Of a stretch of 8,481 nt of DNA, positions 1-6,609 are shown one piece after another. Made by a program: the position numbers and the translations under genes. This DNA is from Nitrospirales bacterium (GTDB lineage Bacteria; Nitrospirota; Nitrospiria; Nitrospirales; UBA2166). Location of the stretch: contig JAJDBL010000271.1 in assembly GCA_029261375.1 (NCBI GenBank), forward strand, positions 1-8,481. The letters run 5' to 3'. How positions within the stretch are numbered: position 1 is the first letter of the stretch; every line of letters begins with the position of its first letter. Below the pieces are notes generated by a model that worked only from the letters and a program-made list of their open reading frames with translations, ran no database searches and was not told where the DNA came from.

Positions 1-791
1 ACTATACCTTTTGTCACTCCATCAACGTGTCTGTTCTCTCGGTGGCTGTTGCGCGATACCAAGGCATGAATGAGGACGACCTTCGAGTCCTCGGAGTTGG
101 GTGTCTCGTTCACGATATTGGAAAGGTCAACATCCCGATCGAGATCCTGAATAAGAAAGGGCGGCTCACCTCAGATGAGTTCACCATCATCCAAAGGCAT
201 CCGGAAGACGGGGCAGATATCTTGGCGAAAGCTCGAGGAATTCCTGACGAAGCGATTATCCCGTGTTTGGAACACCACGAAAAAGGAGATGGGTCAGGAT
301 ATCCGTATCATCGACACCTCGATCAAATGGGCCGATTTGGACGCATTGCGCACATCGCCGATATCTACGATGCCATGACTACCAAACGGATCTACAACCA
401 TCCAAAAGATCCCGCGACCGCGCTCCAAGAACTCTATGAGCTAGGACAAGGCGGGCTCCTCGACCTTCACCATGTCGAGCAGTTTATTCAATGTACCGGG
501 ATTTATCCGGTGGGAACCCTCGTGGAGCTAGCGACAGGAGAAAAAGGCGTGGTGGTCTCAATCAACCACGACAATCTTCTCTTGCCGCGAATCCTTCCAG
601 TACGAGATGAGAACATGCGTCCGGTGAAAAGCCCGAGGCTCATCGATCTTTCGCTGGCAGCACACTGCGAGGAGCGCACAATCACGCGTATTTTGGATCC
701 GTCTGAGTGGGGACTCAATCCGGGCAAGGAACTCGAAAAGTTCGAAGAACAGCAGAGTCACGACCTCGCACACGCCCATACTCACGCCTGA
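1..791 (+). CDS. HD-GYP domain protein, probable cyclic-di-GMP phosphodiesterase (5' partial)
   Basis: The frame is already open at base 3, so the start codon and any N-terminal sensor or receiver domain lie outside the window. The translation begins inside the first HD-GYP helix (HSINVSVLS). It then shows the metal-binding HD of HDIGK (111-125), an HPEDG motif near 198-212, the HHEKGDGSGYP signature (273-305) with the GYP triad intact, and DIYDAMT near 360-380. These are the hallmarks of HD-GYP enzymes, which hydrolyse cyclic-di-GMP in the cytoplasm, and no key residue seen is missing. After the domain come about 90 residues starting GIYPVGTLVEL, a tail often seen behind this domain in one HD-GYP subgroup, ending in a His-rich HAHTHA. 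The family call is secure; the regulated process and input signal are unknown. A large hairpin begins 5 bases after the TGA stop. Confidence 0.93.
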   Translation, partial: YTFCHSINVSVLSVAVARYQGMNEDDLRVLGVGCLVHDIGKVNIPIEILNKKGRLTSDEFTIIQRHPEDGADILAKARGIPDEAIIPCLEHHEKGDGSGYPYHRHLDQMGRFGRIAHIADIYDAMTTKRIYNHPKDPATALQELYELGQGGLLDLHHVEQFIQCTGIYPVGTLVELATGEKGVVVSINHDNLLLPRILPVRDENMRPVKSPRLIDLSLAAHCEERTITRILDPSEWGLNPGKELEKFEEQQSHDLAHAHTHA

Positions 792-795
792 TCGC

Positions 796-914
796 GGGCT
801 GTTGAAAACGCCCGCCAGCTTCGTTCTCGCTTCGTTCCATCGGCTCAACGTACAGTCGTACGATTCGCCTCATCGCTTGCTGCGGCCTTACTGGACGACC
901 GTTTTGAACAGCCC
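796..914. repeat. Long imperfect palindromic element after the HD-GYP gene
   Basis: The 15-base end at 796-810 (gggctgttgaaaacg) matches the reverse complement of 900-914 (cgttttgaacagccc) at 14 of 15 positions. The interior carries a short perfect stem, cgtac/gtacg (849-853 with 858-862), and a direct repeat cttcgttc (819-826 and 830-837). The layout resembles dispersed palindromic intergenic elements of Nitrospira-type genomes (from memory, unchecked). Its position 5 bases after the stop suggests it could act in transcript 3' end formation, but no U-tract follows directly, so it is called a repeat and not a terminator. Confidence 0.7.
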
Positions 915-949
915 TTCGCCCTCGTCACCCTGAACGAAGTGAAGGATCT
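915..949 (+). repeat. Dispersed intergenic repeat copy 1 (CCTGAA...GAAGGATCT type)
   Basis: This stretch directly abuts the palindromic element. It shares with 3211-3244 the ordered blocks TTCGC, GTCA-CCTGAA and GAAGGATCT, with substitutions between them. It resembles the widespread 'TCATCCTGAGCGAAGCGAAGGATCT' class of bacterial intergenic repeat (recalled, not searched). It is probably non-coding. Confidence 0.55.
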
Positions 950-1179
950 AGTTTTTGTTGATCAAGAGAAACTCTGCGAGAAATCCTGGCGCGAACGGCA
1001 ACATCCCTCCCTAAGCCTCAAGTTGAAAACCCAGCGCGAATCAGCCTCCTGGCAACGCAATTGATGTACGCCAGCGATTCGTGCGATCCCTACACGGGTT
1101 TGCCCTCCTCGAAAGTGAAAAGGTAAACTTAAGATGCAATCTATTCACAGCTGACGGATCGTAGAACCTAGTAAGCGGT
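950..1179. other. Intergenic remainder upstream of the secreted-protein pair
   Basis: Together with the repeats before it, this makes a 388-base gap. I see no convincing gene, tRNA or terminator with a U-tract. A promoter for the following gene should lie here, but no pair of -35 and -10 boxes stands out; an AT-rich patch near 1120-1145 is the only weak candidate. The start codon at 1180 has no clear Shine-Dalgarno sequence. Confidence 0.5.
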
Positions 1180-2259
1180 ATGCTCATGACAAAATACATC
1201 CCCCCGCACTCGACCCTCACGACGCTCTTGTGGCTGTGGTGTCTCGGCATTCCTACAACGACGTATTCACAAACTCCAGGAGATTGGGAAATCCGAGTGC
1301 AATCAGTCATCAAGAAACCCGCGAGATCAAACCCGGATGACCTCAAGACGAACACCATTATCGAGTATCGCTATCTCGACGGGATACCACCCCACCGTTT
1401 CTTAGTTGCCGTCGCGTCACCGCAACAGGCAGTGCCTCAGACCATCGCAGAATATACTGAGTTTGGAATTGCCATTGCCGATATTTACGAAGTCTGCCCG
1501 CGCCAATTCAGTGTGCTTGAAGAAGAAGACGAAACCGTAGCGATAGCCTCACTCGCGTTGAAAGCCAACTTCGATTTCATTCCCACGCGCAATCCAGGGA
1601 AACCGTTCCAACAACTGATCTTGCACGACTGGGGAAACCTGTACGAGGGCCTTGGTGGGGTAAGCCTCTTCAACTTCGGCACGTCCCTCCAAGACCATGT
1701 CCTCAGCGCAGGAACATTGTTTCGCGAGGGCCGTTGTGCCGAAGCCAGTCCGGAAGAATGCGTCGAGATCGTGCATGCGTCCCTACGAACACGTGAACCG
1801 ACGCCAGAACGATTGGAACAAAACGCCCATGGGGGACAAAGCATTACGCCCTGCCCGGCCCCACCGGTAGTCACGCCAATCGCGACCGACGGAAATCCAG
1901 ACGAAAACTTTGCCCAAGTTCTTTTTGTTACAGCTCGGCAGACAAATGATGGGACATGGGTATTTGATACGACAGTGCGCCACAATGACCAAGGATTCGA
2001 CCATTACGCCGATGCGTGGGAGGTGGTTGATCTGGAAAGCGGAGAAGTGCTTGCGGAACGCATACTCACACACCCCCATGACACCGAGCAACCGTTCACA
2101 CGAAGCCAGAGCGCAATTACGATTTCAGACGGTACCCAAAGAGTGGTCGTTCGTTCAAAATGCAATGTTCACGGCTTTGGCGGCCAAGAGGTCATCGTAG
2201 ACTTGACAGAAGACGTAGGAGAACATTTCGAAGTTTCTCGCTTAGGAGGCATGTTATGA
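1180..2259 (+). CDS. Exported protein of unknown function with a conserved C-terminal domain
   Basis: The 359-residue product starts with a probable signal peptide: Lys5, a hydrophobic run at about 12-25, and possible cleavage after TYS at residue 30. It should therefore be periplasmic or surface exposed. I do not recognise residues 31-220. The C-terminal part (about 235-345) resembles an uncharacterised domain found alone in other exported bacterial proteins, with DHYADAWEV (from D274), HPHDTEQPFTR (from H298) and HGFGG (from H331). The conserved His and Asp residues could bind metal, but that is inference. Cysteines occur at YEVC, GRC, EEC, TPC and SKC, so disulphides are possible. A second ATG two codons downstream (1186) is an equally possible start, since neither has a good Shine-Dalgarno. 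The gene overlaps the spondin gene by 4 bases, pointing to coupled translation. The coding call is strong; the function is open. Confidence 0.85.
   Translation: MLMTKYIPPHSTLTTLLWLWCLGIPTTTYSQTPGDWEIRVQSVIKKPARSNPDDLKTNTIIEYRYLDGIPPHRFLVAVASPQQAVPQTIAEYTEFGIAIADIYEVCPRQFSVLEEEDETVAIASLALKANFDFIPTRNPGKPFQQLILHDWGNLYEGLGGVSLFNFGTSLQDHVLSAGTLFREGRCAEASPEECVEIVHASLRTREPTPERLEQNAHGGQSITPCPAPPVVTPIATDGNPDENFAQVLFVTARQTNDGTWVFDTTVRHNDQGFDHYADAWEVVDLESGEVLAERILTHPHDTEQPFTRSQSAITISDGTQRVVVRSKCNVHGFGGQEVIVDLTEDVGEHFEVSRLGGML
2244..2249 (+). promoter_or_regulatory. Strong ribosome binding site AGGAGG for the spondin gene
   Basis: AGGAGG lies 6 bases before the ATG at 2256 and inside the last codons of the preceding gene. 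It fixes the start at 2256. A longer reading from 2160 in the same frame would add a 32-residue Arg-rich leader ahead of the signal peptide, which is not credible. Confidence 0.85.
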
Positions 2260-3002
2260 GACCATTCACACTCTCACGAACAGTCGCATGGCTATTCGCG
2301 TCGCTGACGATTCTGGCAGTCCTGTTGGGTGGAAGCAGCACCACCGCGGCACAGAGCAGTGATGAACCAGACACGTATACGATCACCATTACGAATCAAA
2401 CCCATGGACAACTGTTCTCACCACCGTTGGTGTTTAGCCACAAGAAGAAGATCACGGCCTTCGAAACTGGCCAACCCAGTAGTCTTGGAATCTCCTCAAT
2501 TGCCGAAGGCGGGGATCCGAACGTGCTGGCTGACATCATGCGAGAGACCGACGGCGTCTTGCATGTCACCAGGAGCCCCGTCCCGCCGATGCAGCCTGGG
2601 GAAACCCGCAGTCTCACCCTGTTGGCCGGTGGCGGGTTTAACTACGTAACGGTCGTCGCCATGCTCAACCCGACCAATGATGCATTCATCGCGATTCAAG
2701 GCGCCAGGATACCGGGCGACGATAAACCTGTGGTCTTCCACGCGAACGCCTATGATGCAGGCAGCGAGCCCAACGACGAATTGTGTATCAACATCGCCGG
2801 ACCTATTTGCGCTCTGATCAACGGGAGTGCAGTTGAACCCGTTCTCGGCGAGGGAAAATCCCCTGATGTGGACGGCGAAGGGTTTATTCACGTCCATGGA
2901 GGCATTCACGGTGTCGGCGACCTGAGTCCGGACAAGTTTGATTGGAAAAATCCCGCCGCCAAAATCACAGTGCAGCGCGGCGGAGAACTGACGATAGAGT
3001 AG
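2256..3002 (+). CDS. Exported spondin-domain protein
   Basis: The product has 248 residues. The N-terminus is a clear signal peptide (Arg at 2 and 8, hydrophobic core about 9-26, likely cleavage after TAA at residue 32). The mature part matches the Spondin_N pattern: YTITITNQTHGQ near 41, an EGGD segment, NPTNDAFIAIQG (from N138), YDAGSEPNDELC (from Y166) and GEGFIHVHGGIHGVGDL with His212, His214 and His218. It ends in a DWKNPAAKITV strand close to the stop, so the protein is essentially a leader plus one spondin domain. In eukaryotes this beta-sandwich is found in extracellular-matrix adhesion proteins; bacterial single-domain members are exported and of unknown role. The ATG overlaps the previous stop (ATGA, 2256-2259), so the two exported proteins are probably made together. 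No terminator is evident directly after the stop. Confidence 0.9.
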   Translation: MRPFTLSRTVAWLFASLTILAVLLGGSSTTAAQSSDEPDTYTITITNQTHGQLFSPPLVFSHKKKITAFETGQPSSLGISSIAEGGDPNVLADIMRETDGVLHVTRSPVPPMQPGETRSLTLLAGGGFNYVTVVAMLNPTNDAFIAIQGARIPGDDKPVVFHANAYDAGSEPNDELCINIAGPICALINGSAVEPVLGEGKSPDVDGEGFIHVHGGIHGVGDLSPDKFDWKNPAAKITVQRGGELTIE

Positions 3003-3060
3003 ACACGAAACGCACGTACACAGACGTTACGCGTTGAGGTGGACTTCCAGGTAGATAGAC

Positions 3061-3081
3061 TGAAGGTCGAAGGCTGAAGGA
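3061..3081. repeat. Three tandem heptamers (NGAAGGN)
   Basis: TGAAGGT, CGAAGGC and TGAAGGA follow one another without a gap in a purine-rich stretch (about 3038-3095). With only three imperfect units, this could be the eroded end of a dispersed repeat. Confidence 0.45.
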
Positions 3082-3148
3082 AGAGGCCGAGAGACGCGAC
3101 CGTATCTCGCTTATGCCAACGCTAAGCACGTGAGGCGCATAGTCCTGG

Positions 3149-3169
3149 ATGCCGAGTCAAGCCCGGCAT
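3149..3169. repeat. Hairpin repeat of the GATGCCGGGTCAAGCCCGGCATGAC type
   Basis: The arms atgccgag (3149-3156) and cccggcat (3162-3169) pair at 7 of 8 positions around the loop tcaag. The flanking CCTGG and GACA also match a palindromic repeat motif common in intergenic DNA of many bacteria (recalled, not searched). No T-run follows, so it is not called a terminator. Confidence 0.55.
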
Positions 3170-3175
3170 GACAGC

Positions 3176-3192
3176 GTAACGTGAAACGTTAC
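3176..3192. repeat. Perfect 7-base stem-loop
   Basis: gtaacgt (3176-3182) and acgttac (3186-3192) are exact reverse complements around the triloop gaa. It sits 6 bases after the preceding hairpin and 6 bases before the next repeat copy, so the three appear to form one composite block. No T-run follows. Confidence 0.5.
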
Positions 3193-3198
3193 ATTGTG

Positions 3199-3242
3199 AT
3201 CTCGAATCCTTCGCTACTGTCATCCTGAAGAATGCGAAGGAT
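3199..3242 (+). repeat. Dispersed intergenic repeat copy 2, self-complementary
   Basis: It contains atctcgaatcctt (3199-3211) and ctgtcatcctgaa (3217-3229), both repeated in inverted orientation at 3486-3515. The copy also has its own perfect 9-base inverted repeat, atccttcgc (3206-3214) with gcgaaggat (3234-3242). The right half is related to the element at 915-949. Confidence 0.65.
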
Positions 3243-3485
3243 CTCTTTCCTTCGATGAAACGACGCTACAAGAAAGATGTTCCGCGTCAAGTCATCAACG
3301 CACACGTACCCTCTTCGATAGAATCGGAACCGAAAGGTCACACTTCGTACCTGTCCACCAGACCTTTGTTTTTCGCGCCGCCATCCCTCTCATGATTTGA
3401 ACAGTCACCCCTTAAACACCGTCGTCATGAACGGCATGAGGGCATAGGTCATTACCATGTGGAGAAAAGATATCGTTCATTATCA

Positions 3486-3515
3486 TTCAGGATGACAGAC
3501 GAAAGGATTCGAGAT
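3486..3515 (-). repeat. Dispersed intergenic repeat copy 3, inverted relative to copy 2
   Basis: ttcaggatgacag (3486-3498) and aaggattcgagat (3503-3515) are exact reverse complements of the two 13-base blocks at 3217-3229 and 3199-3211; only the spacer differs (4 against 5 bases). With copy 2 this gives inverted ends around roughly 255 bases with no gene. Confidence 0.65.
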
Positions 3516-3725
3516 GACAGAGGTGCAAAGGCACCCGACTCCTTGTCATATCAACTAAGAAAAGAGACGTGTATCCAAGAAAGGACCGTTTTCGGACTCC
3601 CTCCAGTTTTCCCTAATTATTTCCAGAGGCACGAGCAGGAAAACTGCAACATATATCTACCCCTGGCAATGATATGGACGCTGATAGCCTCACACGAAAC
3701 CTGTTAAGATGCGTGCGTATTCTTC

Positions 3726-3731
3726 GGGAGG
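3726..3731 (+). promoter_or_regulatory. Ribosome binding site GGGAGG deciding a GTG start
   Basis: GGGAGG stands 5 bases before GTG at 3737, ideal spacing. The in-frame ATG at 3674 has no such site and would put 21 extra residues (containing several Arg) before a signal peptide that already looks complete from 3737. Confidence 0.75.
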
Positions 3732-3736
3732 TTCGT

Positions 3737-5074
3737 GTGTCCTTACTTCCAAACGTTTCCTTTCTTTTGACTCGCCTCATTTGCGCCGCGATCGCGGTCG
3801 CAATTGGTGTTCTTTCGACTGTCTCAGTCGTACCTGACGCTGACGCAATTCCCGCGTTTGCTCGTAAATACAATGTGACCTGCACGGTGTGTCACACCCG
3901 TGAACCGCGACTGAACACCTTTGGTGAGCGGTTTCTTGAAAACGGCTATCAGATGCCGGGGACCGAGGATGGAGGCATTGTCGGGAAAAAGAAACTTGGC
4001 GATGTCACTCTGCCGGATGTCACCGATTACCTCGCGTTCCGAATGAGGGCCAACGCGGTCAGCATGTTTAATGTTGACGAACAAGACGCGGACACCGGCC
4101 CGAAAGATAGAACCCTGTTGGGCTCTCCAAGAAACTTTACCCTTCTTGGCGCTGGAACGATCACCAACAATGTCGGATTCTTCGCCGATACGTCTGACCG
4201 TGCCGTGATTACGTTGAATAACCTTGGCATGCACAACCTTGCTCACCTGCGCATTGGGGAATTCGACCCCTCGGCGTTTTACTCGCATTCAACCCGACGG
4301 CAACAACTTGGCATCGTCACGGCAAAACTTGGAGGCGCGTCCAGCCTCATGCTTGCCCCCGCCGCCTTCGCCGCGAAGTTTTCCGGTCTGCACGATCGGC
4401 ACGGCGCGTTGATCGATCCATCGACGCCTTCGCTGTTTAACACCGAGAGTGAAGTTGGAATCGACATCCATGGTCGGCCTTTCGGTGATTGGTTTCTCTA
4501 TCAAGTCGGCGTGCTCAATGGTGAAGGAGAAGGGACGAGCGATTCGAATAACTCGAAGGACTGGTATGTGATGGGACGATTGGACTGGGCACAATCGAAC
4601 CTCTTTTCCGCGAACATCTCGGGATTTTCATACATGGGAACAAACAACGCGACGATCGCTGCGGCAGGCGCTCCTGGTCACGATGCAGATTGGAACCGAT
4701 ACGGGGTGGCGGCGACCATCCGCTATCAGATGTTCGATGTGTATGGATCATACACAATTGATCGTATCAGCGGTCTTTCAGAGGCGACCGAAGCGGTATT
4801 CGATACATCGGCAAGCGGGTTAACGCTTCAAGCCGATGTCATTGTGACCGATCGACTCCTCATGTCTGCACAATACAATAACCTCGATGGAGGAGGGGAT
4901 CGCTCGATGCGATTGCGCCAGTCAGTCCTCGGCCTTCAAGCCAAATACTTCCTCCGTTCAAATATCGCTATTTTTGTACGCAATGACCTCAACCTTCGCT
5001 CAGCGGAAGAGAGTCCTCCGGTGCATCACGCGTTCCGGCACGCCCTCTTAAGCGGTTTGGCGTTGGTATTCTGA
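3737..5074 (+). CDS. Outer-membrane cytochrome-porin fusion (Cyc2/Cyt572-like layout)
   Basis: The 445-residue product starts at GTG 3737, chosen from the GGGAGG site upstream; an ATG at 3674 is the alternative. A signal peptide (hydrophobic about 14-32) likely ends at DADA, residue 37. The mature N-terminus reads IPAFARKYNV, then a single haem c motif CTVCH (49-53), then P-x-LNTFGERF and ENGYQMP. This P-x-FAR...CxxCH...LNxFG...GY pattern is shared by fused cytochrome-porins such as iron-oxidiser Cyc2 and by a wider group of unknown function. The rest has alternating hydrophobic and polar strands with Gly- and Asn-rich turns and ends in Phe, as outer-membrane barrels do. I infer one haem held at or in a barrel of about 380 residues, moving electrons across the outer membrane. 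Iron oxidation is only one possibility. It is first in a tight five-gene run; the next start is 2 bases after its stop. Confidence 0.82.
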   Translation: MSLLPNVSFLLTRLICAAIAVAIGVLSTVSVVPDADAIPAFARKYNVTCTVCHTREPRLNTFGERFLENGYQMPGTEDGGIVGKKKLGDVTLPDVTDYLAFRMRANAVSMFNVDEQDADTGPKDRTLLGSPRNFTLLGAGTITNNVGFFADTSDRAVITLNNLGMHNLAHLRIGEFDPSAFYSHSTRRQQLGIVTAKLGGASSLMLAPAAFAAKFSGLHDRHGALIDPSTPSLFNTESEVGIDIHGRPFGDWFLYQVGVLNGEGEGTSDSNNSKDWYVMGRLDWAQSNLFSANISGFSYMGTNNATIAAAGAPGHDADWNRYGVAATIRYQMFDVYGSYTIDRISGLSEATEAVFDTSASGLTLQADVIVTDRLLMSAQYNNLDGGGDRSMRLRQSVLGLQAKYFLRSNIAIFVRNDLNLRSAEESPPVHHAFRHALLSGLALVF

Positions 5075-5076
5075 GT

Positions 5077-5853
5077 ATGCGCACGATAAGCCTCATACTC
5101 CTCATGAGCCTGTATCTCGCGATCACGTGTATCGCGACCAGCCAGGCGGCCAAACTTGACCGATCGCCGGAAGCGTTGGAAAAAGGAGCGACGATTTACC
5201 ACCGTGCGTGCATCTTCTGTCATGGGATCGCCGGCAAGGGGGATGGGCCCGCAGCGTTCTTTGCCTCTTCCTATTCCGCTCCCCGACCCAAAGACTTTAC
5301 GCGCAAAGATTACAAGTTCCGCTCCACGATTTCCGGAGAGTTACCCACGGACCAAGATCTCTTTCGCACGATCACCAACGGCATTCCCGGCTACATGCCT
5401 CCCTTTGAGGGCCTCACGGAAACTGAGCGATGGAATGTGATTGCGTATATCAAGACATTTAGCCCCGCATTCCAGACCGAACACGTGAACACGTTGATCA
5501 CACTCGAGATGCCACCACGCCCCGCCACGTCGGACAGCATCGCGCGCGGACGGATGATGTACCTCGAGCTCGAATGCCATGTCTGCCATGGTCTTGATGC
5601 CACCGGTCATGGACCAGTCCATACCCAAGGTGATTTGAAGGACAATACCGGCCTTCCCATCCAACCGACGAATCTGACAAACCTCCCCTCGTTTAAGAAC
5701 GGCGCCTCACCACAGGACATCGCTCGAACCATTCTCACCGGACTCGACGGGGCCCCGATGCCATCGTATGCCAGCGCATTCTCCAGTCCCGACACCAGCA
5801 TCTGGCACATGGTGAACTACGTTCTCTCCCTTTCCACTGCCACGCAACCATGA
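5077..5853 (+). CDS. Periplasmic di-heme cytochrome c
   Basis: The 258-residue product has a short signal peptide (hydrophobic 4-20, cleavage probably after SQA or QAA, about 24-25). Two class I-like cytochrome c domains follow. The first has CIFCH (45-49) and a candidate axial Met107 in GIPGYMPPF, closing with the WNVIAYIKTF helix. The second has CHVCH (167-171) and candidate Met228 in GAPMPSYASAF, closing with WHMVNYVLSL. Each domain therefore looks complete with His/Met ligation. It should carry electrons in the periplasm, and the gene starts 2 bases after the cytochrome-porin stop, so it is the obvious electron partner of that protein. There is no good Shine-Dalgarno, so translation is probably coupled. 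The specific redox partner on the inner-membrane side is not in the window. Domain identity is clear; the pathway is inferred. Confidence 0.92.
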   Translation: MRTISLILLMSLYLAITCIATSQAAKLDRSPEALEKGATIYHRACIFCHGIAGKGDGPAAFFASSYSAPRPKDFTRKDYKFRSTISGELPTDQDLFRTITNGIPGYMPPFEGLTETERWNVIAYIKTFSPAFQTEHVNTLITLEMPPRPATSDSIARGRMMYLELECHVCHGLDATGHGPVHTQGDLKDNTGLPIQPTNLTNLPSFKNGASPQDIARTILTGLDGAPMPSYASAFSSPDTSIWHMVNYVLSLSTATQP

Positions 5854-5856
5854 CCC

Positions 5857-5862
5857 GAGGGG
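5857..5862 (+). promoter_or_regulatory. Ribosome binding site GAGGGG for the cupredoxin-like gene
   Basis: GAGGGG lies 4 bases before ATG 5867 in the short gap after the di-heme cytochrome gene. It supports 5867 over the in-frame ATG at 5882, which has no purine-rich site before it. Confidence 0.65.
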
Positions 5863-5866
5863 AACA

Positions 5867-6604
5867 ATGCCGGATAGCACAATGAGAATCACCGTCGACA
5901 TCCAACTCGCGATTCTCGCCCTCGTCATCGTGCTCACTGGGTACGACGTATCAGCACAATCCATTGGAGCGCCGATCACCGGACGTGTGATATTCCAGGG
6001 ACCAATCCCGCCGCCGAATGAACTCAAGGTCAACATCGATCAGGGGTTTTGTGGAACGACCATCACGCATCAACCACTACAGACCCAACAAGGTTCGGTA
6101 CGAGATGCCGTAGTCAGCATCGAAGGACTCACTGCTGAAGTGACTACGGACACCACGTCACAGGCGGTCCATATCTTAACCAACCGTCAATGCGTGTTCA
6201 GGTCGCGAATCGGCATTGCACAGGTTGGCGATCAGATTGAGATACGAAACGATGACCCGCTCATGCACAATACTCATATTCGATTGGGTGAGACGACGAT
6301 GGTGAATGTGGTCATCGTCAAGAACGGGCGACCGATCAGAAAGACGATACAGACGCCAGGCATGCTTGAGGTGAAATGCGATAAACACAAGTTTATGCAG
6401 GGGTATGTCCTAGCATTTGCGCACCCCTATGTTTCTGTCACAGATACGACCGGACATTTCGAAATCTCTCACGTTCCTGCGGGATTGCATACCCTTCGTG
6501 TGTGGCACGAGACACTGGGTGTACTTGAAACCGACATCGAGGTTCCAACCACCGGAGATGTCACCATCGATATCAAATATCCCCACTCGTCGACATCCCA
6601 ATAA
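5867..6604 (+). CDS. Exported cupredoxin-like protein with C-terminal regulatory-type beta domain
   Basis: The 245-residue product has a signal peptide (hydrophobic about 12-25, cleavage after VSA at 30). An N-terminal beta region holds DQGFCGTT (Cys62). A cupredoxin-like part follows: NRQCVF (Cys109), QVGDQIEIRNDD (119-130), MHNTH (His134, His137), then KCDKHKFM (Cys171, His174, Met177). That gives the His, Cys, His, Met set of a type 1 copper site, with C-x2-H-x2-M spacing, where plastocyanins have C-x2-H-x4-M. Residues about 185-237 (HPYVSVTDTTGHFEISHVPAG, then LRVWHETLG) form a carboxypeptidase regulatory-like beta sandwich. Proteins of this layout are common in bacteria, often beside cytochromes, and mostly uncharacterised. 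Here it follows the di-heme cytochrome by 13 bases and may pass electrons or sense or bind copper; both are inference. Confidence 0.82.
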   Translation: MPDSTMRITVDIQLAILALVIVLTGYDVSAQSIGAPITGRVIFQGPIPPPNELKVNIDQGFCGTTITHQPLQTQQGSVRDAVVSIEGLTAEVTTDTTSQAVHILTNRQCVFRSRIGIAQVGDQIEIRNDDPLMHNTHIRLGETTMVNVVIVKNGRPIRKTIQTPGMLEVKCDKHKFMQGYVLAFAHPYVSVTDTTGHFEISHVPAGLHTLRVWHETLGVLETDIEVPTTGDVTIDIKYPHSSTSQ

Positions 6605-6609
6605 CATCC

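Larger units (their letters stand above)
3003..3736. other. Repeat-rich intergenic region without a supported gene
   Basis: This gap separates the spondin gene from the cytochrome-porin operon. It holds a heptamer tandem, two compact hairpins and an inverted pair of dispersed repeats, listed separately. A 7-base stem aaaggtc/gaccttt (3333-3339 with 3361-3367) with a 21-base loop is followed by five T (3369-3373) and is a weak terminator candidate. A short tttgaacag match near 3396-3404 recalls the end of the element at 796-914 and may be a decayed remnant. The promoter of the downstream operon should lie near the right end, but I cannot point to convincing boxes. Confidence 0.6.

Noticed and set aside
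792..1064. The HD-GYP reading frame stays open for about 90 codons after its TGA stop, hinting at readthrough or a split gene.
   Set aside because: Much of it is the palindromic and dispersed repeat sequence, the encoded peptide matches nothing I recognise, and the protein before the TGA already looks complete.
1485..1985. A 166-codon open frame on the - strand.
   Set aside because: It lies wholly inside the exported-protein gene, whose signal peptide and conserved C-terminal domain are clear; the antisense product has no motif.
3255..3395. A 46-codon + strand frame starting with ATG between the inverted repeats.
   Set aside because: There is no Shine-Dalgarno sequence, it begins just after a repeat, and no recognisable motif is encoded.
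3459..3707. An 82-codon open frame on the + strand before the cytochrome-porin gene.
   Set aside because: It runs through a dispersed repeat copy, lacks a ribosome binding site, and its product shows no domain or sensible composition.
3674..3736. An upstream ATG that would lengthen the cytochrome-porin by 21 residues.
   Set aside because: GTG 3737 has GGGAGG at ideal spacing and gives a normal signal peptide; the extension would place an Arg-containing segment before it.
3003..3736. Possible CRISPR array because of several short repeats in one intergenic region.
   Set aside because: The repeats differ in sequence, are palindromic or inverted, and are not evenly spaced; no cas genes are present.
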